A DNA stretch of 64,000 bases from Nitratidesulfovibrio sp. (GCF_040373385.1 NZ_JBDXXH010000004.1:1-64000); one strand, 5' to 3'; counted from the stretch's first letter, positions 1 to 9,618 are shown. Numbers and translations: made by a program. The notes: generated by a model from the letters alone, not told the origin.

Positions 1-33
1 GAAGGCCCCGGTGAGCAATCACCGGGGCCTTCC
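1..33. terminator. Hairpin terminator at the window edge
   Basis: A near-perfect inverted repeat (AAGGCCCCGGTG paired with CACCGGGGCCTT around a short loop) stands at the start of the window. It is typical of a rho-independent terminator of a gene lying to the left. A T-rich tail is weak on the plus strand. Confidence 0.6.
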
Positions 34-439
34 TGCGTTCGGCACCATGGAAGCGCGATGGGGGCGGGGATAGGGCGGGGGGACGGATGGGCCGGGGGGC
101 TTGAGCAGGGCAGGCACGGGCAGGATATCTCGCGGGTGGTGAATACGCTTCGCGTGGTGTGCGATGCGTACCCGTGTGTTTCTCTGTGGTTGCAATCTGG
201 TGGCAGTGCAACGTCCTCAGAACCCCATGTTTTCCGGAAGCGGCAGCTGGTGCGCTACGGAAGGGATGCAGCCCGTGCGTCTGCAAGTGTGCACTGATGA
301 AAGGTAGGGATAACACTCATTGTCAGCGCGGGTTCTTGGACTTAACTTGATCGGGATTCTGTTGACTGCGCGCTCGAACATCTGGCCGCCGCATGGCTGC
401 CCCTTTTTTCACCTTTCGTCGGTTGCCTTGGGGGGGAAC
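34..439. other. Spacer upstream of the chemoreceptor, no gene seen
   Basis: About 400 bases with no convincing gene. Open frames here have poor codon structure and no ribosome-binding site. The 3' part (around 300-400) is less GC-rich and probably carries the promoter of the following chemoreceptor, but no promoter match was strong enough to name. Confidence 0.4.
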
Positions 440-2248
440 ATGTTCCGCAAGTTTACCATCGCCAAACGCATCTATGCCCTGTTCTTCATCATGACCCTGT
501 TTCTGGCCGGGATGGCCATGGGGTTGTACTGGGTGGCCGATCACATTGCCGGGGCGGGCATTGCAACCGCCAAAGAGGCCATGCTCTCGGCCGAGAAGAA
601 CCGCATTCAGGCCCTCACGCATGCCCTGGCCGTATCCCTGGGGGATTTGTCCGCAGGGCTCGGCGAAGAGGAGCAGCGCCAGGTTATCGGCAAGGGCGTC
701 GAGCGGGTACGCTTTGAAGCGGACCAGTCCGGCTATTTCTATGTCTACAAGGGAACCGTGAACGCCGCACACCCCGTGCAGAAGCAACTGGTGGGCAAGG
801 ACCTGGGCGACACCAGGGACCGCGAGGGCAAGTACTACGTGCGTGAACTTTCGCGCGTGGCCGCTGCGGGCGGAGGCTTCGTTACTTTCGTATTCCCGAA
901 GCCGGGCATGGGCGACCAGCCCAAGCTGGGGTATGCCGAAAGCATTCCGGGTACACCCTTCTGGGTGGGCACCGGCATCTACCTCGACAATATCCAGGCC
1001 GCCGAAGCACAGGTGGCCGATTCCATGGAGCAGGTACGCACCCGCGAGGTGCTGTACACCTACGCCGTTGTGCTGGGGCTGCTCTTGTTCGTGGGGCTGC
1101 CGGTGGCCTACCTGCTGGCGCGGTCCATTGTGCTGCCGCTGCGCGAGGCCACCCGCACCGCGCAGGACATAGCGGCGGGCGATCTTGACCGCCACATTGC
1201 CGTGGAGGGCGAGGACGAGGTGTCCGCCTTGCAGTCGGCCCTGGATGTGATGGTAACCACCCTGCGTAGCAACATCGAGCGCATGAGCGCCCAGCAGGAC
1301 GAGGCGCGCCGCCTGGCCGCAAACGCCAGCGAGGCCGCCCGCAACGCCGACGAGCAGGCCCGCACTGCCATGGCCTCCAAGGAGGGCATGCTGGAGGCGG
1401 CAGTACGGTTGCAGCGCATGACCGAAGACCTTGGCGTGTCCGCGCGCGAACTGGCCAGCCGTTCGGCCACCCTGTCAGAGGGGTCGCGCGCGCAGACCAC
1501 CCGCGTGGCCGAAACTGCCACCGCCATGGAGCAGATGAATGCCTCGGTCATGGATGTGGCCCGCAGCGCCGCCGATGCCGCCCGCGAGACGGAAGCCTCG
1601 CGCGAGCGTGCCCGCCAGGGGGCAGAGGCCGTCACTGCCACCATGGACGCCATGGGCGAACTGCGCCAGCTTGCCGAAACCCTGCACGAGAACATGCGCA
1701 GGCTGGGCGGCCAGTCCGAGGCCATCGGCACCGTCATGAGCGTCATCAACGACATTGCGGACCAGACCAACCTGCTGGCCCTCAACGCCGCCATCGAGGC
1801 CGCCCGCGCCGGTGACGCCGGACGTGGCTTTGCCGTAGTGGCCGACGAGGTGCGCAAGCTGGCCGAAAAGACCATGAACGCCACCCGCGAGGTGGGCGAG
1901 ACCATCAAGGGCATCCAGTCGCTGACCGCGGCCAATGCCCGCAGCATGGATGATTCGCTGCGGGCCATGGAGCTGGCGGAGCGTCGTTCCGCCGATTCTG
2001 GCGAGGTGCTGCGCGGCATTCTGGACATGGCCGTGCGCGTCACCGGGCAGGTCCAGGCCATTGCCGCCGCCGCCGAGCAGCAGTCCGCCGCGTCGGAACA
2101 GATTACCCGCAGCCTGGCCCAGGTGGATGGCATCGCTCGCGACAACGGTCGTCTGGTCACCGAGGAGGACAAGGAAATCCACGATCTCGGGCGCATGGCT
2201 GAAGACCTGCGCGGGCTGGTGACGGAGTTGCAGCGCAAGGCCGGATAA
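440..2248 (+). CDS. Methyl-accepting chemotaxis protein with single Cache domain
   Basis: Transmembrane chemoreceptor of 603 residues. A short cytoplasmic N-terminus leads into TM1 (about 12-34). A periplasmic single-Cache-like ligand domain follows (about 40-200, with the GYFYVY and [10 protein letters not shown] motifs), then TM2 (about 204-226), HAMP (227-280) and a long coiled signalling domain. The conserved hairpin tip [18 protein letters not shown] lies near residues 440-460 and docks CheA and CheW. There is no C-terminal CheR/CheB tether pentapeptide. The ATG at 440 is preceded by a G-rich Shine-Dalgarno and opens directly into the TM1 signal anchor; an upstream in-frame ATG at 320 would add a tail unlike the family. 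The ligand is unknown. It is transcribed alone and ends at a strong terminator. Confidence 0.93.
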   Translation: MFRKFTIAKRIYALFFIMTLFLAGMAMGLYWVADHIAGAGIATAKEAMLSAEKNRIQALTHALAVSLGDLSAGLGEEEQRQVIGKGVERVRFEADQSGYFYVYKGTVNAAHPVQKQLVGKDLGDTRDREGKYYVRELSRVAAAGGGFVTFVFPKPGMGDQPKLGYAESIPGTPFWVGTGIYLDNIQAAEAQVADSMEQVRTREVLYTYAVVLGLLLFVGLPVAYLLARSIVLPLREATRTAQDIAAGDLDRHIAVEGEDEVSALQSALDVMVTTLRSNIERMSAQQDEARRLAANASEAARNADEQARTAMASKEGMLEAAVRLQRMTEDLGVSARELASRSATLSEGSRAQTTRVAETATAMEQMNASVMDVARSAADAARETEASRERARQGAEAVTATMDAMGELRQLAETLHENMRRLGGQSEAIGTVMSVINDIADQTNLLALNAAIEAARAGDAGRGFAVVADEVRKLAEKTMNATREVGETIKGIQSLTAANARSMDDSLRAMELAERRSADSGEVLRGILDMAVRVTGQVQAIAAAAEQQSAASEQITRSLAQVDGIARDNGRLVTEEDKEIHDLGRMAEDLRGLVTELQRKAG

Positions 2249-2295
2249 CCCGGCTGGCGTGCGCGCCGGTTTTCTCCTTCCCCCACCGCACGCAA

Positions 2296-2330
2296 GACGG
2301 CCCCGGCAGCATGCAGCTGCCGGGGCCGTC
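2296..2330. terminator. Bidirectional terminator between chemoreceptor and sufB
   Basis: A 15-bp perfect stem (GACGGCCCCGGCAGC and its complement) closes a 5-nt loop between two convergent genes. It can serve both the plus-strand chemoreceptor and the minus-strand suf operon. Confidence 0.8.
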
Positions 2331-2355
2331 GTCGTTTCCGTCCTGCTGGCGCAGC

Positions 2356-3522
2356 CTACATTGCGTCGCTGGCGTCCAGCTGGTTGATCTGGTCTTCCAC
2401 GGCCTGTTCCAGTTCGCGGGGCAGACCCATGATGTCCACGTTCAGGAAGCCGCGCACGATGGTCGAGGTGGCTTCGTCCTCGTCCAGGCCGCGCGCCATG
2501 AGGTATTCGATCTCTTCCTGCGCGATCTTGCCGACGGCCGCCTCGTGGGACAGTTCCACGCCGTCCACGGTGCCTTCCAGCTCCGGAATGGCGTGGATGA
2601 TGCCGTTGCCGAGGATCAGCCCCTTGCACTCCAGGTGGCCGCGCGCGGGTACCTGATAGGCACCGATGTGCCCCCGGTTGATGATGGTGCCGCCGGTGGT
2701 CAGGGTGCGGGCGATGATTTCGCCGCGCGTGTCGGGCGCGTTGAGCAGGATGCGGTTGCCCGTGTCCACGTACGAGCCTTCCGGCGCCACGATGACCGAG
2801 TTGAACCGCGCCACCGACCCGCGCCCGGCAAGGGTGAGGGTGGGGTACATCTGCAAGTCCTTCACGGGCTTGAGCAGCACGTAGTTGTTCACCAGTACCG
2901 CGTCTTCCTCAAGCATCCCGGCGGAGCGCGGGCGCACCGCCGTGTCTTCGCCCCAGTTGTGGATCATGGTGAAGGTGAGCTTGCCGCCCTTGTGCACGAA
3001 GAATTCGGAGACGCCCAGGTGCGCCGCCTCGCGCGTGCCGTGGGCCGTGGCGCAGCCGGTGATGATGTGCATCTCGGCGCCTTCTTCCACGATGACCACG
3101 TTGTGCACGTTCTGGCCCACGCCGTTGCCCTTGATGAACAGGCACGACTGCACGGGCGCCTCGATCTTGGCCCCCTTGCGGGCGCGGATGAAGTAGCCGC
3201 CGTGCAGGTGTTCCGCCGCCGCGCGGGTGTATTCGTCGCGGTTGGGATCCACCATCTTCCAGAAGTATTGCGGCAGGCCGTCATAGGTCTTGAGGGCCTG
3301 CTTGATGTCCATCAGCTCCAGGCCTTCCTGGGTGGACTTGCAGTGCACGCCGCTGTGGTTCATGTGCATGAACGAGCCGCTGCGCTCCTTGGCATTCACG
3401 TCGATGCCCGCGTACAGCAGCCGCTTGCGGTCGAATTCGTCCAGCGTGGAAAGGTCGGGGATGGTATCGGCCTGCGCCCCTTCGAAGCTGTAGCGGGTAA
3501 GGTCCACGTTCTTGAAAGCCAT
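2356..3522 (-). CDS. sufB: SufB/SufD-family Fe-S cluster assembly scaffold (SmsB-like)
   Basis: Scaffold subunit of an SUF-type iron-sulfur cluster assembly machine, 388 residues, cytoplasmic. The beta-helix core typical of SufB/SufD is visible. So are the C-terminal SHEAAVGK motif, the LECKGLIL segment at the place of the SufB cluster cysteine, and the YLMARGLDEDEA helix region. The start at 3522 is chosen because it lies directly after the sufC stop (3525) and begins the conserved MAFKNVDL. With only one SufB/D paralogue and no sufS, sufE or sufU alongside, this is the reduced two-gene layout found in archaea and strict anaerobes, described as SMS. Assignment to SMS rather than classical SUF is inference from layout. 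Confidence 0.9.
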   Translation of the reverse strand: MAFKNVDLTRYSFEGAQADTIPDLSTLDEFDRKRLLYAGIDVNAKERSGSFMHMNHSGVHCKSTQEGLELMDIKQALKTYDGLPQYFWKMVDPNRDEYTRAAAEHLHGGYFIRARKGAKIEAPVQSCLFIKGNGVGQNVHNVVIVEEGAEMHIITGCATAHGTREAAHLGVSEFFVHKGGKLTFTMIHNWGEDTAVRPRSAGMLEEDAVLVNNYVLLKPVKDLQMYPTLTLAGRGSVARFNSVIVAPEGSYVDTGNRILLNAPDTRGEIIARTLTTGGTIINRGHIGAYQVPARGHLECKGLILGNGIIHAIPELEGTVDGVELSHEAAVGKIAQEEIEYLMARGLDEDEATSTIVRGFLNVDIMGLPRELEQAVEDQINQLDASDAM

Positions 3523-3524
3523 GG

Positions 3525-4313
3525 CTACAGCGCCTCCTTGATCTGGCCGAGCGATGCGTCGCTGTCGAGGCAGCGCAGGCATTCCTGATAGCCGTACTTG
3601 CTGACGTGGTCGAGGATGTCGCGGGGGCGCGCCTCGCAGCACAGGTGCCCGTCGTACATCACCTGGCCCCGGTCGGCATTGACGTATTCGAGAATGTAGC
3701 CGGTGTGGGTGATGATCAGGCCGGAGGTCTTGCAGCGGGCCTTGTGCTGCTTCATGGAGCAGGACGCGGGGGGCATGCCGTCCAGCAACTGTCGGGCGGT
3801 CTGGCCGATGAGGGCCATGTTCTCGAGGTCCACGCCCGATTCCGGTTCGTCGAACAGCACAAGGTCGGGCCGCTGGGCCATGAGCTGGAGCATTTCGGAC
3901 CGCTTGATCTCGCCGCCGGAGAACCCGGCGTTGACGTCACGCTCCAGGAACCGGTCGAAGTTCACCTTGCGGGCCAGGTCTTCCACGTCCACTTCACGCT
4001 CGCGGGCGCACATCTTCACCAGCAGGCCGGTCTTCAGGCCGTGGATGGTGGGCGGGCGCTGGAACGACATGCCGATGCCGAGGCGGGCGCGCTCGTACAT
4101 GGGGGCATGGGTGATATCCTGCCCCTTGAAGAGTATCTGGCCCTGGGTGACGGTATAGTTGGCGAAGCCCATGAGGGTCATGAGCAGGGTGGTCTTGCCG
4201 GAGCCGTTGGGACCAAACAGGATGAAGGTCTCTCCGGCTTCTATCTTGAGATCGATGCCTTTCAGAACCTCTACGTCGCCGATGCAGACGTGCAGGTCGC
4301 GTATTTCGAGCAT
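3525..4313 (-). CDS. sufC: SufC-family ATPase of the Fe-S assembly unit (SmsC-like)
   Basis: ABC-type ATPase that partners the SufB scaffold, 262 residues. Walker A (GPNGSGKTTLL), the signature FSGGEIKRSEM, Walker B LVLFDEPESGVD and the H-loop LIITHTG are all present. Two features differ from common SufC: a short Cys-containing insert before the H-loop (ASCSMKQHKARC) and a C-terminal extension with CLRC. These could bind metal, but that is inference. The ATG at 4313 has an AAGGGG Shine-Dalgarno. It is the first gene of the operon; the stop is followed at once by the sufB start, implying translational coupling. Confidence 0.9.
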   Translation of the reverse strand: MLEIRDLHVCIGDVEVLKGIDLKIEAGETFILFGPNGSGKTTLLMTLMGFANYTVTQGQILFKGQDITHAPMYERARLGIGMSFQRPPTIHGLKTGLLVKMCAREREVDVEDLARKVNFDRFLERDVNAGFSGGEIKRSEMLQLMAQRPDLVLFDEPESGVDLENMALIGQTARQLLDGMPPASCSMKQHKARCKTSGLIITHTGYILEYVNADRGQVMYDGHLCCEARPRDILDHVSKYGYQECLRCLDSDASLGQIKEAL

Positions 4314-4441
4314 GATGGACCCCTTGCGATGTTTTGCGCGGTGTGCGGCCCGGCGCGTGTTCCCGTTGCGGCCCCCTTCGCGGTGGCGAAGGAGCGGCAT
4401 GACGGGCGAAACGGCGCAAACCGCCGCGCGGCAGCCCGAAA

Positions 4442-4470
4442 CTTATGCGGCATACCCCCCGGTAAGTCAA
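4442..4470 (-). promoter_or_regulatory. Sigma-70-type promoter for sufC-sufB
   Basis: On the minus strand, TTGACT and CATAAG are separated by exactly 17 nt. This lies about 130 nt upstream of the sufC start, leaving a long GC-rich leader. No IscR/Rrf2 operator could be recognised in the leader. The rest of the 4314-4703 spacer holds no gene. Confidence 0.55.
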
Positions 4471-4703
4471 TGCGAGGAACCCTGCGGAAAACGTGAGGAA
4501 GCACTCGCATCCTGGCGGAAAGAAAGGGAGGGCGGTTGGGCCACGTCGCCGCACGGGGGCGAGCGAAGGATGCAACGGCAAGGTTGTGTGTGGGGGGAGC
4601 GGACCGTCAGCGGGGATGCGCGGCGAGGTGGCGGAGTGAGAGGCAGCTTGCAGGGCGAATGATGGTGCGCGGCAGGGCGTGCGCCCGGCCTGCGCCCCGC
4701 CGG

Positions 4704-5447
4704 TCATGCCTCCGGGTCGTGCGGGGCGCGGATGACACCTCGGCCCCGGCCCTCGGGAAACCGGCAGTAGTAGCAGCGGCCCTTCTGGCGGAACAGCGGC
4801 AGCAGCACGAACCCGGCCACGAAGCCGCCCAGGTGCGCCCACCATGCGATGCCTGCGCCGTCACTGCCCAGCGAGGTCAGTCCGGACAGCAATTGGGTGA
4901 CGAACCATATGCCCAGGTAGACCACGGCGGGCAGGTCGAAAATCAGCGGGATGAACAGCAGCGGCACCAGCGTGGTGACCCGCGCGTGCGGATACAGCAG
5001 GAAGTACGCCCCCAGTACCCCGGCGATGGCCCCGGACGCCCCCACCACCGGCACGGTGGACGAGGCGGAGAAGACCATGTGCGTCAGCAGCGCCGCCAGC
5101 CCGCACGTGAGGTAGAAGATCATGAAGCGCACCGGCCCCATGACGTCCTCTATGTTGTCGCCGAAGATCCACAGCGTCCACATGTTGACCAGAAAGTGGC
5201 CCCAGCCGCCATGCAGGAACATGTGCGCGGCGAAGGCGATGAAGCCCCCCGGCGGGTAGCCGGAGGTCAGCGCCCAGTCCGGGTGGGCGAAGCGGGCGGG
5301 CACCACCCCCAGGACGTGGAACAGGCGCAGGGTTTCGCCCGGCGTCAGCGTCTGCTGCCACAGGAACACCGCGAGATTGACGGCAAGAATGCACCACACC
5401 GACCACGGGGTGTGCACGCGGGGGATGGTGTCGCGCAGGGGAAACAT
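4704..5447 (-). CDS. Rhomboid family intramembrane serine protease
   Basis: Six- to seven-TM intramembrane protease, 247 residues. The catalytic dyad is visible: Ser138 in GASGAIAG and His205 in AHLGGFVAGF. The conserved HMFLHGGWGHFLVNM loop-TM2 motif is also present. A cytoplasmic C-terminal tail carries a CxxC-like pair (RCYYCRFPEGRG), possibly zinc-binding. The start at 5447 lies 12 nt after the stop of the RluD-CoaE fusion, so the two are probably co-transcribed. The substrate is unknown; bacterial rhomboids act on orphan or misassembled membrane proteins. Confidence 0.9.
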   Translation of the reverse strand: MFPLRDTIPRVHTPWSVWCILAVNLAVFLWQQTLTPGETLRLFHVLGVVPARFAHPDWALTSGYPPGGFIAFAAHMFLHGGWGHFLVNMWTLWIFGDNIEDVMGPVRFMIFYLTCGLAALLTHMVFSASSTVPVVGASGAIAGVLGAYFLLYPHARVTTLVPLLFIPLIFDLPAVVYLGIWFVTQLLSGLTSLGSDGAGIAWWAHLGGFVAGFVLLPLFRQKGRCYYCRFPEGRGRGVIRAPHDPEA

Positions 5448-5458
5448 GCGCTAGCGTC

Positions 5459-7144
5459 TCATGCCTGCCACAGCGAGGCAAGGTGCGCGGCCAGGCGGGC
5501 ATCGCGCGCGGCGCGCAGGCGGGCCAGTTCGGCCACCAGGCCGCGCGTGCGGCGGGCCAGGTCTTCCGGCGTGCCGGAATTGTCCACCACCAGGTGGCAG
5601 GCGCGCATCTTGTCGGCCTCTGGCCATTGCCAGGCCTCCATGGCGGCGATCATGTCCGGCGGCCAGCCGCGATGCGTTTCCAGCCTGCGGGCGCGTTCGG
5701 CAAAGGGGCAGTGCACCCCGACGAGAAGAACATTCGGCAGGATGTTCGGCTGTGTGCCCGTCTTCCAGCCCGCCTCCAGAAACAGCGGCACCTCGGCCAC
5801 GGCCACGGGCGCGCCCGCCGCCTCTGCCTGCGTGAAGAACTGGTCCATGTCGTGCCGGGCCAGGGGGTGGATCATGTCCTCCACCTCGCGGCGCAGGGCG
5901 GTGTCCACGCGCATGGCTTCGAACAGGGCGCGTTTGTCCACCGGTCCGGCGGGGTCGGGCACGAAACGGTCTCCGTAGCGGCCCCGCAGCATGTGGTGCC
6001 CGCCGCCGCCCGGCTCGTACAGCCGTGCCACGGCGGCGTCGGCGCTCCACACCGGCAGGCCTGCCTCGTCCGACTGGCCAAGCATGCGCAGGAGGGCGGA
6101 CTTGCCGCAGCCCGGCGACCCGGTCACCACCACCCGCTGCATGCGCCGCGACAGGCGCAGCGCCAGCGCGGCGAAGTCCGGCGGGGGCGGGCAGGTGAAG
6201 TGCATGTCATCGCCCGTTTCCGGGTGGCGGAAGGACAGGTGCCAGGCGTGCAGCATCTGGCGCGGGGGAAATTCCGGCAGTTCGCGACCACCGGGCGGCA
6301 CGGTGTCCGCCGGGCCGTACACGGCGTCCTGCCACAGGGGGTGTCCCAGATGGGCCATGTGCACCCGTATCTGGTGGGTGCGCCCGGTGAAGATGCGCAC
6401 CGCCACCAGGGCGAAGCGCCCGTCCGGGTCGGCCAGCAGCACCCGCCACGCCGAGCGGGCGGGCTTGCCGCCCCGGTTTTCCGGCACCACGGCCATCTTG
6501 ACCTTGTGCAGCGGGTGGCGACCGATGGGCGCGTCGATGTCGCCTGCCGCCGTGGGCACGCCGTGCACCAGGGCCAGGTATTCCTTGTGCACCTGCCGTT
6601 CCGCGAAGGCGCGCGACAGTTCCAGCCGCACCGCCTCGGTCAGGGCCACCAGCAAAAGACCGCTGGTATCCTTGTCGATACGGTGTACGATGCCGGGGCG
6701 AAAGCCCTCTTGCGCGGCCAACTCGGGAAAGTGGCGCACCAGCCGGTGCACCAGCGTGCCTTCCGGGCAGCTGGGGCAGGGGTGCACGGTGAGTCCGGCG
6801 GGCTTGTCCAGCACGGCGATGGCCGCGTCGCGGTACAGAACGGCCAGTTCGCCGTCTTCGGGAGTGACCTTGGCAACGGGCACGGCAAGGACGAGGGTGA
6901 CCGTTTGCCCCGGCTCCACGCGGGTGTTGGGCACGGTGCACGCGCGGCCCTGCACGGAGGCAGCTCCGTCGCGGATGGCCCGCTTGACCTTCTCGCGCGA
7001 GACGGCGTCGCCGTGACCGTCCCTTTCACGCAGTTCGGCCATGACGTCGCCCAGAAAGCGGTCCAGCCGCTGCCCGGCGTGTTCGGGGCCGACGGTGAAG
7101 GAATGGGTGCGCGTTTCTGCCGGAGGGGGGGGTAAATTCGACAT
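5459..7144 (-). CDS. Fusion: RluD-type pseudouridine synthase with dephospho-CoA kinase
   Basis: A 561-residue two-enzyme protein. Residues 1-90 form an S4-like RNA-binding domain. Residues 95-330 are an RluA/RluD pseudouridine synthase with the catalytic-Asp motif HRIDKDTSGLLLVA and the GRTHQIRVHMAHLGHP motif. Residues from Met335 on form a complete dephospho-CoA kinase (CoaE), with P-loop VTGSPGCGKSALL, the IHPLAR segment and the LFLEAGW lid region. CoaE makes the last step of coenzyme A synthesis, while RluD modifies 23S rRNA. No stop or frameshift separates the halves. The start at 7144 (MSNLPPPP) is uncertain because the Shine-Dalgarno is weak and the frame remains open upstream. Confidence 0.88.
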   Translation of the reverse strand: MSNLPPPPAETRTHSFTVGPEHAGQRLDRFLGDVMAELRERDGHGDAVSREKVKRAIRDGAASVQGRACTVPNTRVEPGQTVTLVLAVPVAKVTPEDGELAVLYRDAAIAVLDKPAGLTVHPCPSCPEGTLVHRLVRHFPELAAQEGFRPGIVHRIDKDTSGLLLVALTEAVRLELSRAFAERQVHKEYLALVHGVPTAAGDIDAPIGRHPLHKVKMAVVPENRGGKPARSAWRVLLADPDGRFALVAVRIFTGRTHQIRVHMAHLGHPLWQDAVYGPADTVPPGGRELPEFPPRQMLHAWHLSFRHPETGDDMHFTCPPPPDFAALALRLSRRMQRVVVTGSPGCGKSALLRMLGQSDEAGLPVWSADAAVARLYEPGGGGHHMLRGRYGDRFVPDPAGPVDKRALFEAMRVDTALRREVEDMIHPLARHDMDQFFTQAEAAGAPVAVAEVPLFLEAGWKTGTQPNILPNVLLVGVHCPFAERARRLETHRGWPPDMIAAMEAWQWPEADKMRACHLVVDNSGTPEDLARRTRGLVAELARLRAARDARLAAHLASLWQA

Positions 7145-7253
7145 GTTTGGCAACGGTTGTGCTTTCGCTTGACCGACGGGGGCGTGTTTTTTACAACCTG
7201 TTCGTTTGGGGGGCAAGCGTCCCCGCACACCGAGACAGACAAGGAGACCTATC

Positions 7254-7880
7254 GTGGCCGTAACCGTGGTGAATCATCCGCTGGTCAAGCACAAGCTGGG
7301 CATCCTGCGCCAGCACGACGTGCCGGTAAGCGAGTTCCGGGCCATTTCCAACGAAATATGCCGCCTGCTTACCTACGAGGCCACCAAGGACCTCGAAACG
7401 GAGAAGGTCACCATACAGGGGTGGGCCGGGCCTGTCGAGGTGGACCAGATCCGCGGCAAGAAGATCACCGTGGTGCCCATCCTGCGTGCCGGCCTTGGCA
7501 TGCTGGACGGCCTGCTGGACATGATTCCCGGTGCCAAGGTGAGCGTTGTCGGCATGTTCCGCAACGAGGAAACTCTTGAGCCCGTGAAATATTACGTGAA
7601 GCTGGCCAAGAACATCGAAGAGCGCATGGCCATCATCATTGATCCCATGCTGGCCACCGGCGGCACCCTGAACGCCACCATCGACCTGCTGAAGGAAGCG
7701 GGCTGCCCGCAGATCAGGGGCCTGTTTCTGGTGGCCGCGCCGGAAGGCATCAAGAAGGTCACCGATCGTCACCCCGACGTGGACATCTATGTGGCGGGCG
7801 TGGACGAGCGGCTCAACGAGCACGGATACATCCTGCCCGGCCTTGGTGATGCGGGCGACAAGATATTCGGCACCAAATAG
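7254..7880 (+). CDS. upp: Uracil phosphoribosyltransferase
   Basis: Salvage enzyme making UMP from uracil and PRPP, 208 residues, the usual family length. The PRPP-binding loop [11 protein letters not shown] and the C-terminal uracil-binding [13 protein letters not shown](I)FGTK are intact. The GTG at 7254 is chosen over upstream codons because an AAGGAG Shine-Dalgarno lies 7 nt before it and [15 protein letters not shown] matches the family N-terminus. The permease uraA follows on the same strand after a terminator-like hairpin. Confidence 0.96.
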   Translation: MAVTVVNHPLVKHKLGILRQHDVPVSEFRAISNEICRLLTYEATKDLETEKVTIQGWAGPVEVDQIRGKKITVVPILRAGLGMLDGLLDMIPGAKVSVVGMFRNEETLEPVKYYVKLAKNIEERMAIIIDPMLATGGTLNATIDLLKEAGCPQIRGLFLVAAPEGIKKVTDRHPDVDIYVAGVDERLNEHGYILPGLGDAGDKIFGTK

Positions 7881-7890
7881 GGCGCACCAC

Positions 7891-7925
7891 GGGGCGGGAC
7901 AGCATATGTCCCGCCCCTTTTTACG
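7891..7925 (+). terminator. Terminator or attenuator between upp and uraA
   Basis: Stem GGGGCGGGACA with its complement, small loop, then a TTTTT run. As uraA follows on the same strand without a clear new promoter, partial read-through or a second promoter in 7926-8121 is likely. Confidence 0.75.
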
Positions 7926-8121
7926 GGGGGGCCTCGCCGCTCCCCGCCGTGTGCCCGCATCCGGGGGGACACGGCACGGACCCAGGTTTTCCGCAGCAAG
8001 GCGGCAGGGCGTTTGCCCGGACCGATCCTTGGCGATCGGCCAGGCCAGGCGCCCCGCAACGGCCCAACGTCCGCGCGCCGCGCGCATGCACACACCACAT
8101 CAGCACTTTTCGGAGAGGGCA

Positions 8122-9408
8122 ATGGCCAGAAAGACCATCCAGGTGGAGGAGAAGGTACCGTTTCTTCAGGGTATTCCCCTGAGCTTCCAACACCTTTTCG
8201 CAATGTTCGGGGCATCCGTTCTGGTGCCCACCCTGTTCAAGATAGACCCGGCCATAGTGCTGCTGATGAACGGCATCGGCACCCTGATCTACCTCGTGCT
8301 CTGCAAGGGCAAGGCCCCGGCCTTCCTGGGGTCCAGCTTCGCCTTCCTGTCGCCGGTGTTCGTGGTGCTGGGCGCGGACCCGACCATGTGGGGGGCCAAC
8401 TACTCCTACGCGCTGGGCGGGTTCATCGCCTCGGGCTGCATCTTCATCGCCGTGGCCCTGATCATCTGGAAGTTCGGGCCGGACTGGATCGGCGTGGTGC
8501 TGCCGCCCGCCACCATGGGGCCCATCGTGGCCCTGATCGGCCTTGAACTGGCCGGGGTGGCCACCGGCATGGCGGGCGTCATGCCCGACGCCAATGGCGT
8601 GTACAATTCCACCGCCATCATCATTTCCATGACCACCCTGCTCACCGTGGCCTTCGGCTCGGTGCTGTTCCGGGGCTTCATGGCCATCATCCCCGTGCTG
8701 ACCGGCATCGCCGTGGGCTACGTGGTGTCCATGGCCCTTGGCGCCGTGAACTTCGGCGGCGTGGCCACCGCCCCTGTGCTGGCCACCCCCACGATGTACG
8801 TGCCCAAGTTTGACATCAACACCATCCTGATCATCATTCCCGCCGCGCTGGTGGTCATTTCCGAGCACATCGGCCACCTGGTGGTCACCGGCAACATCGT
8901 GCAGCGCGACCTGACCCGCGACCCCGGCCTGCACCGTTCGCTCATGGGCGACGGCGTGTCCACCGTGCTGTCCGGCTTCTTCGGTTCCGTGCCTACCACC
9001 ACCTACGGCGAAAACATCGGCGTCATGGCCATCACCCGCGTGTACTCGGTGTGGGTCATCGGCGGCGCCGCCGTCATCTCCATCCTGCTGGCCTTCGTGG
9101 GCAAGCTGTCCGCGCTCATCCAGTCCATCCCCACCCCGGTCATGGGCGGCATCTGCATCCTGCTGTTCGGCGTCATCGCCGCCTCGGGCATCCGCATGCT
9201 GGTGGAATCGCGCGTGGACTACTCCAAGCCCGCCAACCTCACCCTGACTGCCATCGTGTTCATCACCGGCATCAGCGGCGTGCCGGTGCAGGTCGGCTCG
9301 GTGCAGCTCAAGGGCATGGCCCTCGCCACCGTGGTGGGCATGATCCTGTCGCTGATCTTCCACGTGCTGGATCGCAGCGGGGTGGCCAGCAGCCAGACCG
9401 ATTTGTAA
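8122..9408 (+). CDS. uraA: Uracil:proton symporter (NCS2 family)
   Basis: Inner-membrane uracil permease of 428 residues with about 12-14 hydrophobic segments. The family hallmarks are visible: SFQHLFAMFGASVLVP in TM1, and VVISEHIGHLVVTGN in TM8, containing the substrate-binding Glu. TM10 carries the PTTTYGENIGVMAITRVYS motif. The ATG at 8122 has a GGAGAGGG Shine-Dalgarno. Together with upp it forms a uracil uptake and salvage pair. Confidence 0.95.
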   Translation: MARKTIQVEEKVPFLQGIPLSFQHLFAMFGASVLVPTLFKIDPAIVLLMNGIGTLIYLVLCKGKAPAFLGSSFAFLSPVFVVLGADPTMWGANYSYALGGFIASGCIFIAVALIIWKFGPDWIGVVLPPATMGPIVALIGLELAGVATGMAGVMPDANGVYNSTAIIISMTTLLTVAFGSVLFRGFMAIIPVLTGIAVGYVVSMALGAVNFGGVATAPVLATPTMYVPKFDINTILIIIPAALVVISEHIGHLVVTGNIVQRDLTRDPGLHRSLMGDGVSTVLSGFFGSVPTTTYGENIGVMAITRVYSVWVIGGAAVISILLAFVGKLSALIQSIPTPVMGGICILLFGVIAASGIRMLVESRVDYSKPANLTLTAIVFITGISGVPVQVGSVQLKGMALATVVGMILSLIFHVLDRSGVASSQTDL

Positions 9409-9460
9409 GAGTACTTGGAGATAATCGGGGGAAGGAAAGGGGCTTTGGCGCTCTGCGGTC

Positions 9461-9498
9461 GTCATCCGTAAGACTCGCGTTGCGCGCTCGCCTAACGG
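9461..9498 (+). repeat. Palindromic repeat A, copy 1
   Basis: Starts GTCATCCGTAAGACTCGC and ends CTCGCCTAACGG. It lies 52 nt after the uraA stop. Related copies lie at 35153-35189 (minus) and 42484-42513. The two ends (CCGTAAGaCTC and GaGcCTAACGG read in opposite senses) can pair imperfectly, so each copy is a small hairpin. Confidence 0.65.
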
Positions 9499-9537
9499 TT
9501 GCCGCTCCCTCCCGCAAACGTTTCATTTGGTCTTTTG

Positions 9538-9575
9538 CATCCCCGTCGCAGTAACGCGGCGGGGATGTTTTCTTT
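9538..9575 (+). terminator. Terminator downstream of uraA
   Basis: Stem ATCCCCGTCGC paired with GCGGCGGGGAT (one wobble), followed by GTTTTCTTTG. It closes the upp-uraA unit and separates it from the lower-GC toxin-antitoxin island. Confidence 0.75.
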
Positions 9576-9618
9576 GTGAACGATGAGGCGGGATGGTGCT
9601 GAATCGGGAGGTTGGACG

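Noticed and set aside
58..350. Small open frames upstream of the chemoreceptor
   Set aside because: No Shine-Dalgarno, low-complexity Gly/Arg/Trp composition and no motifs.
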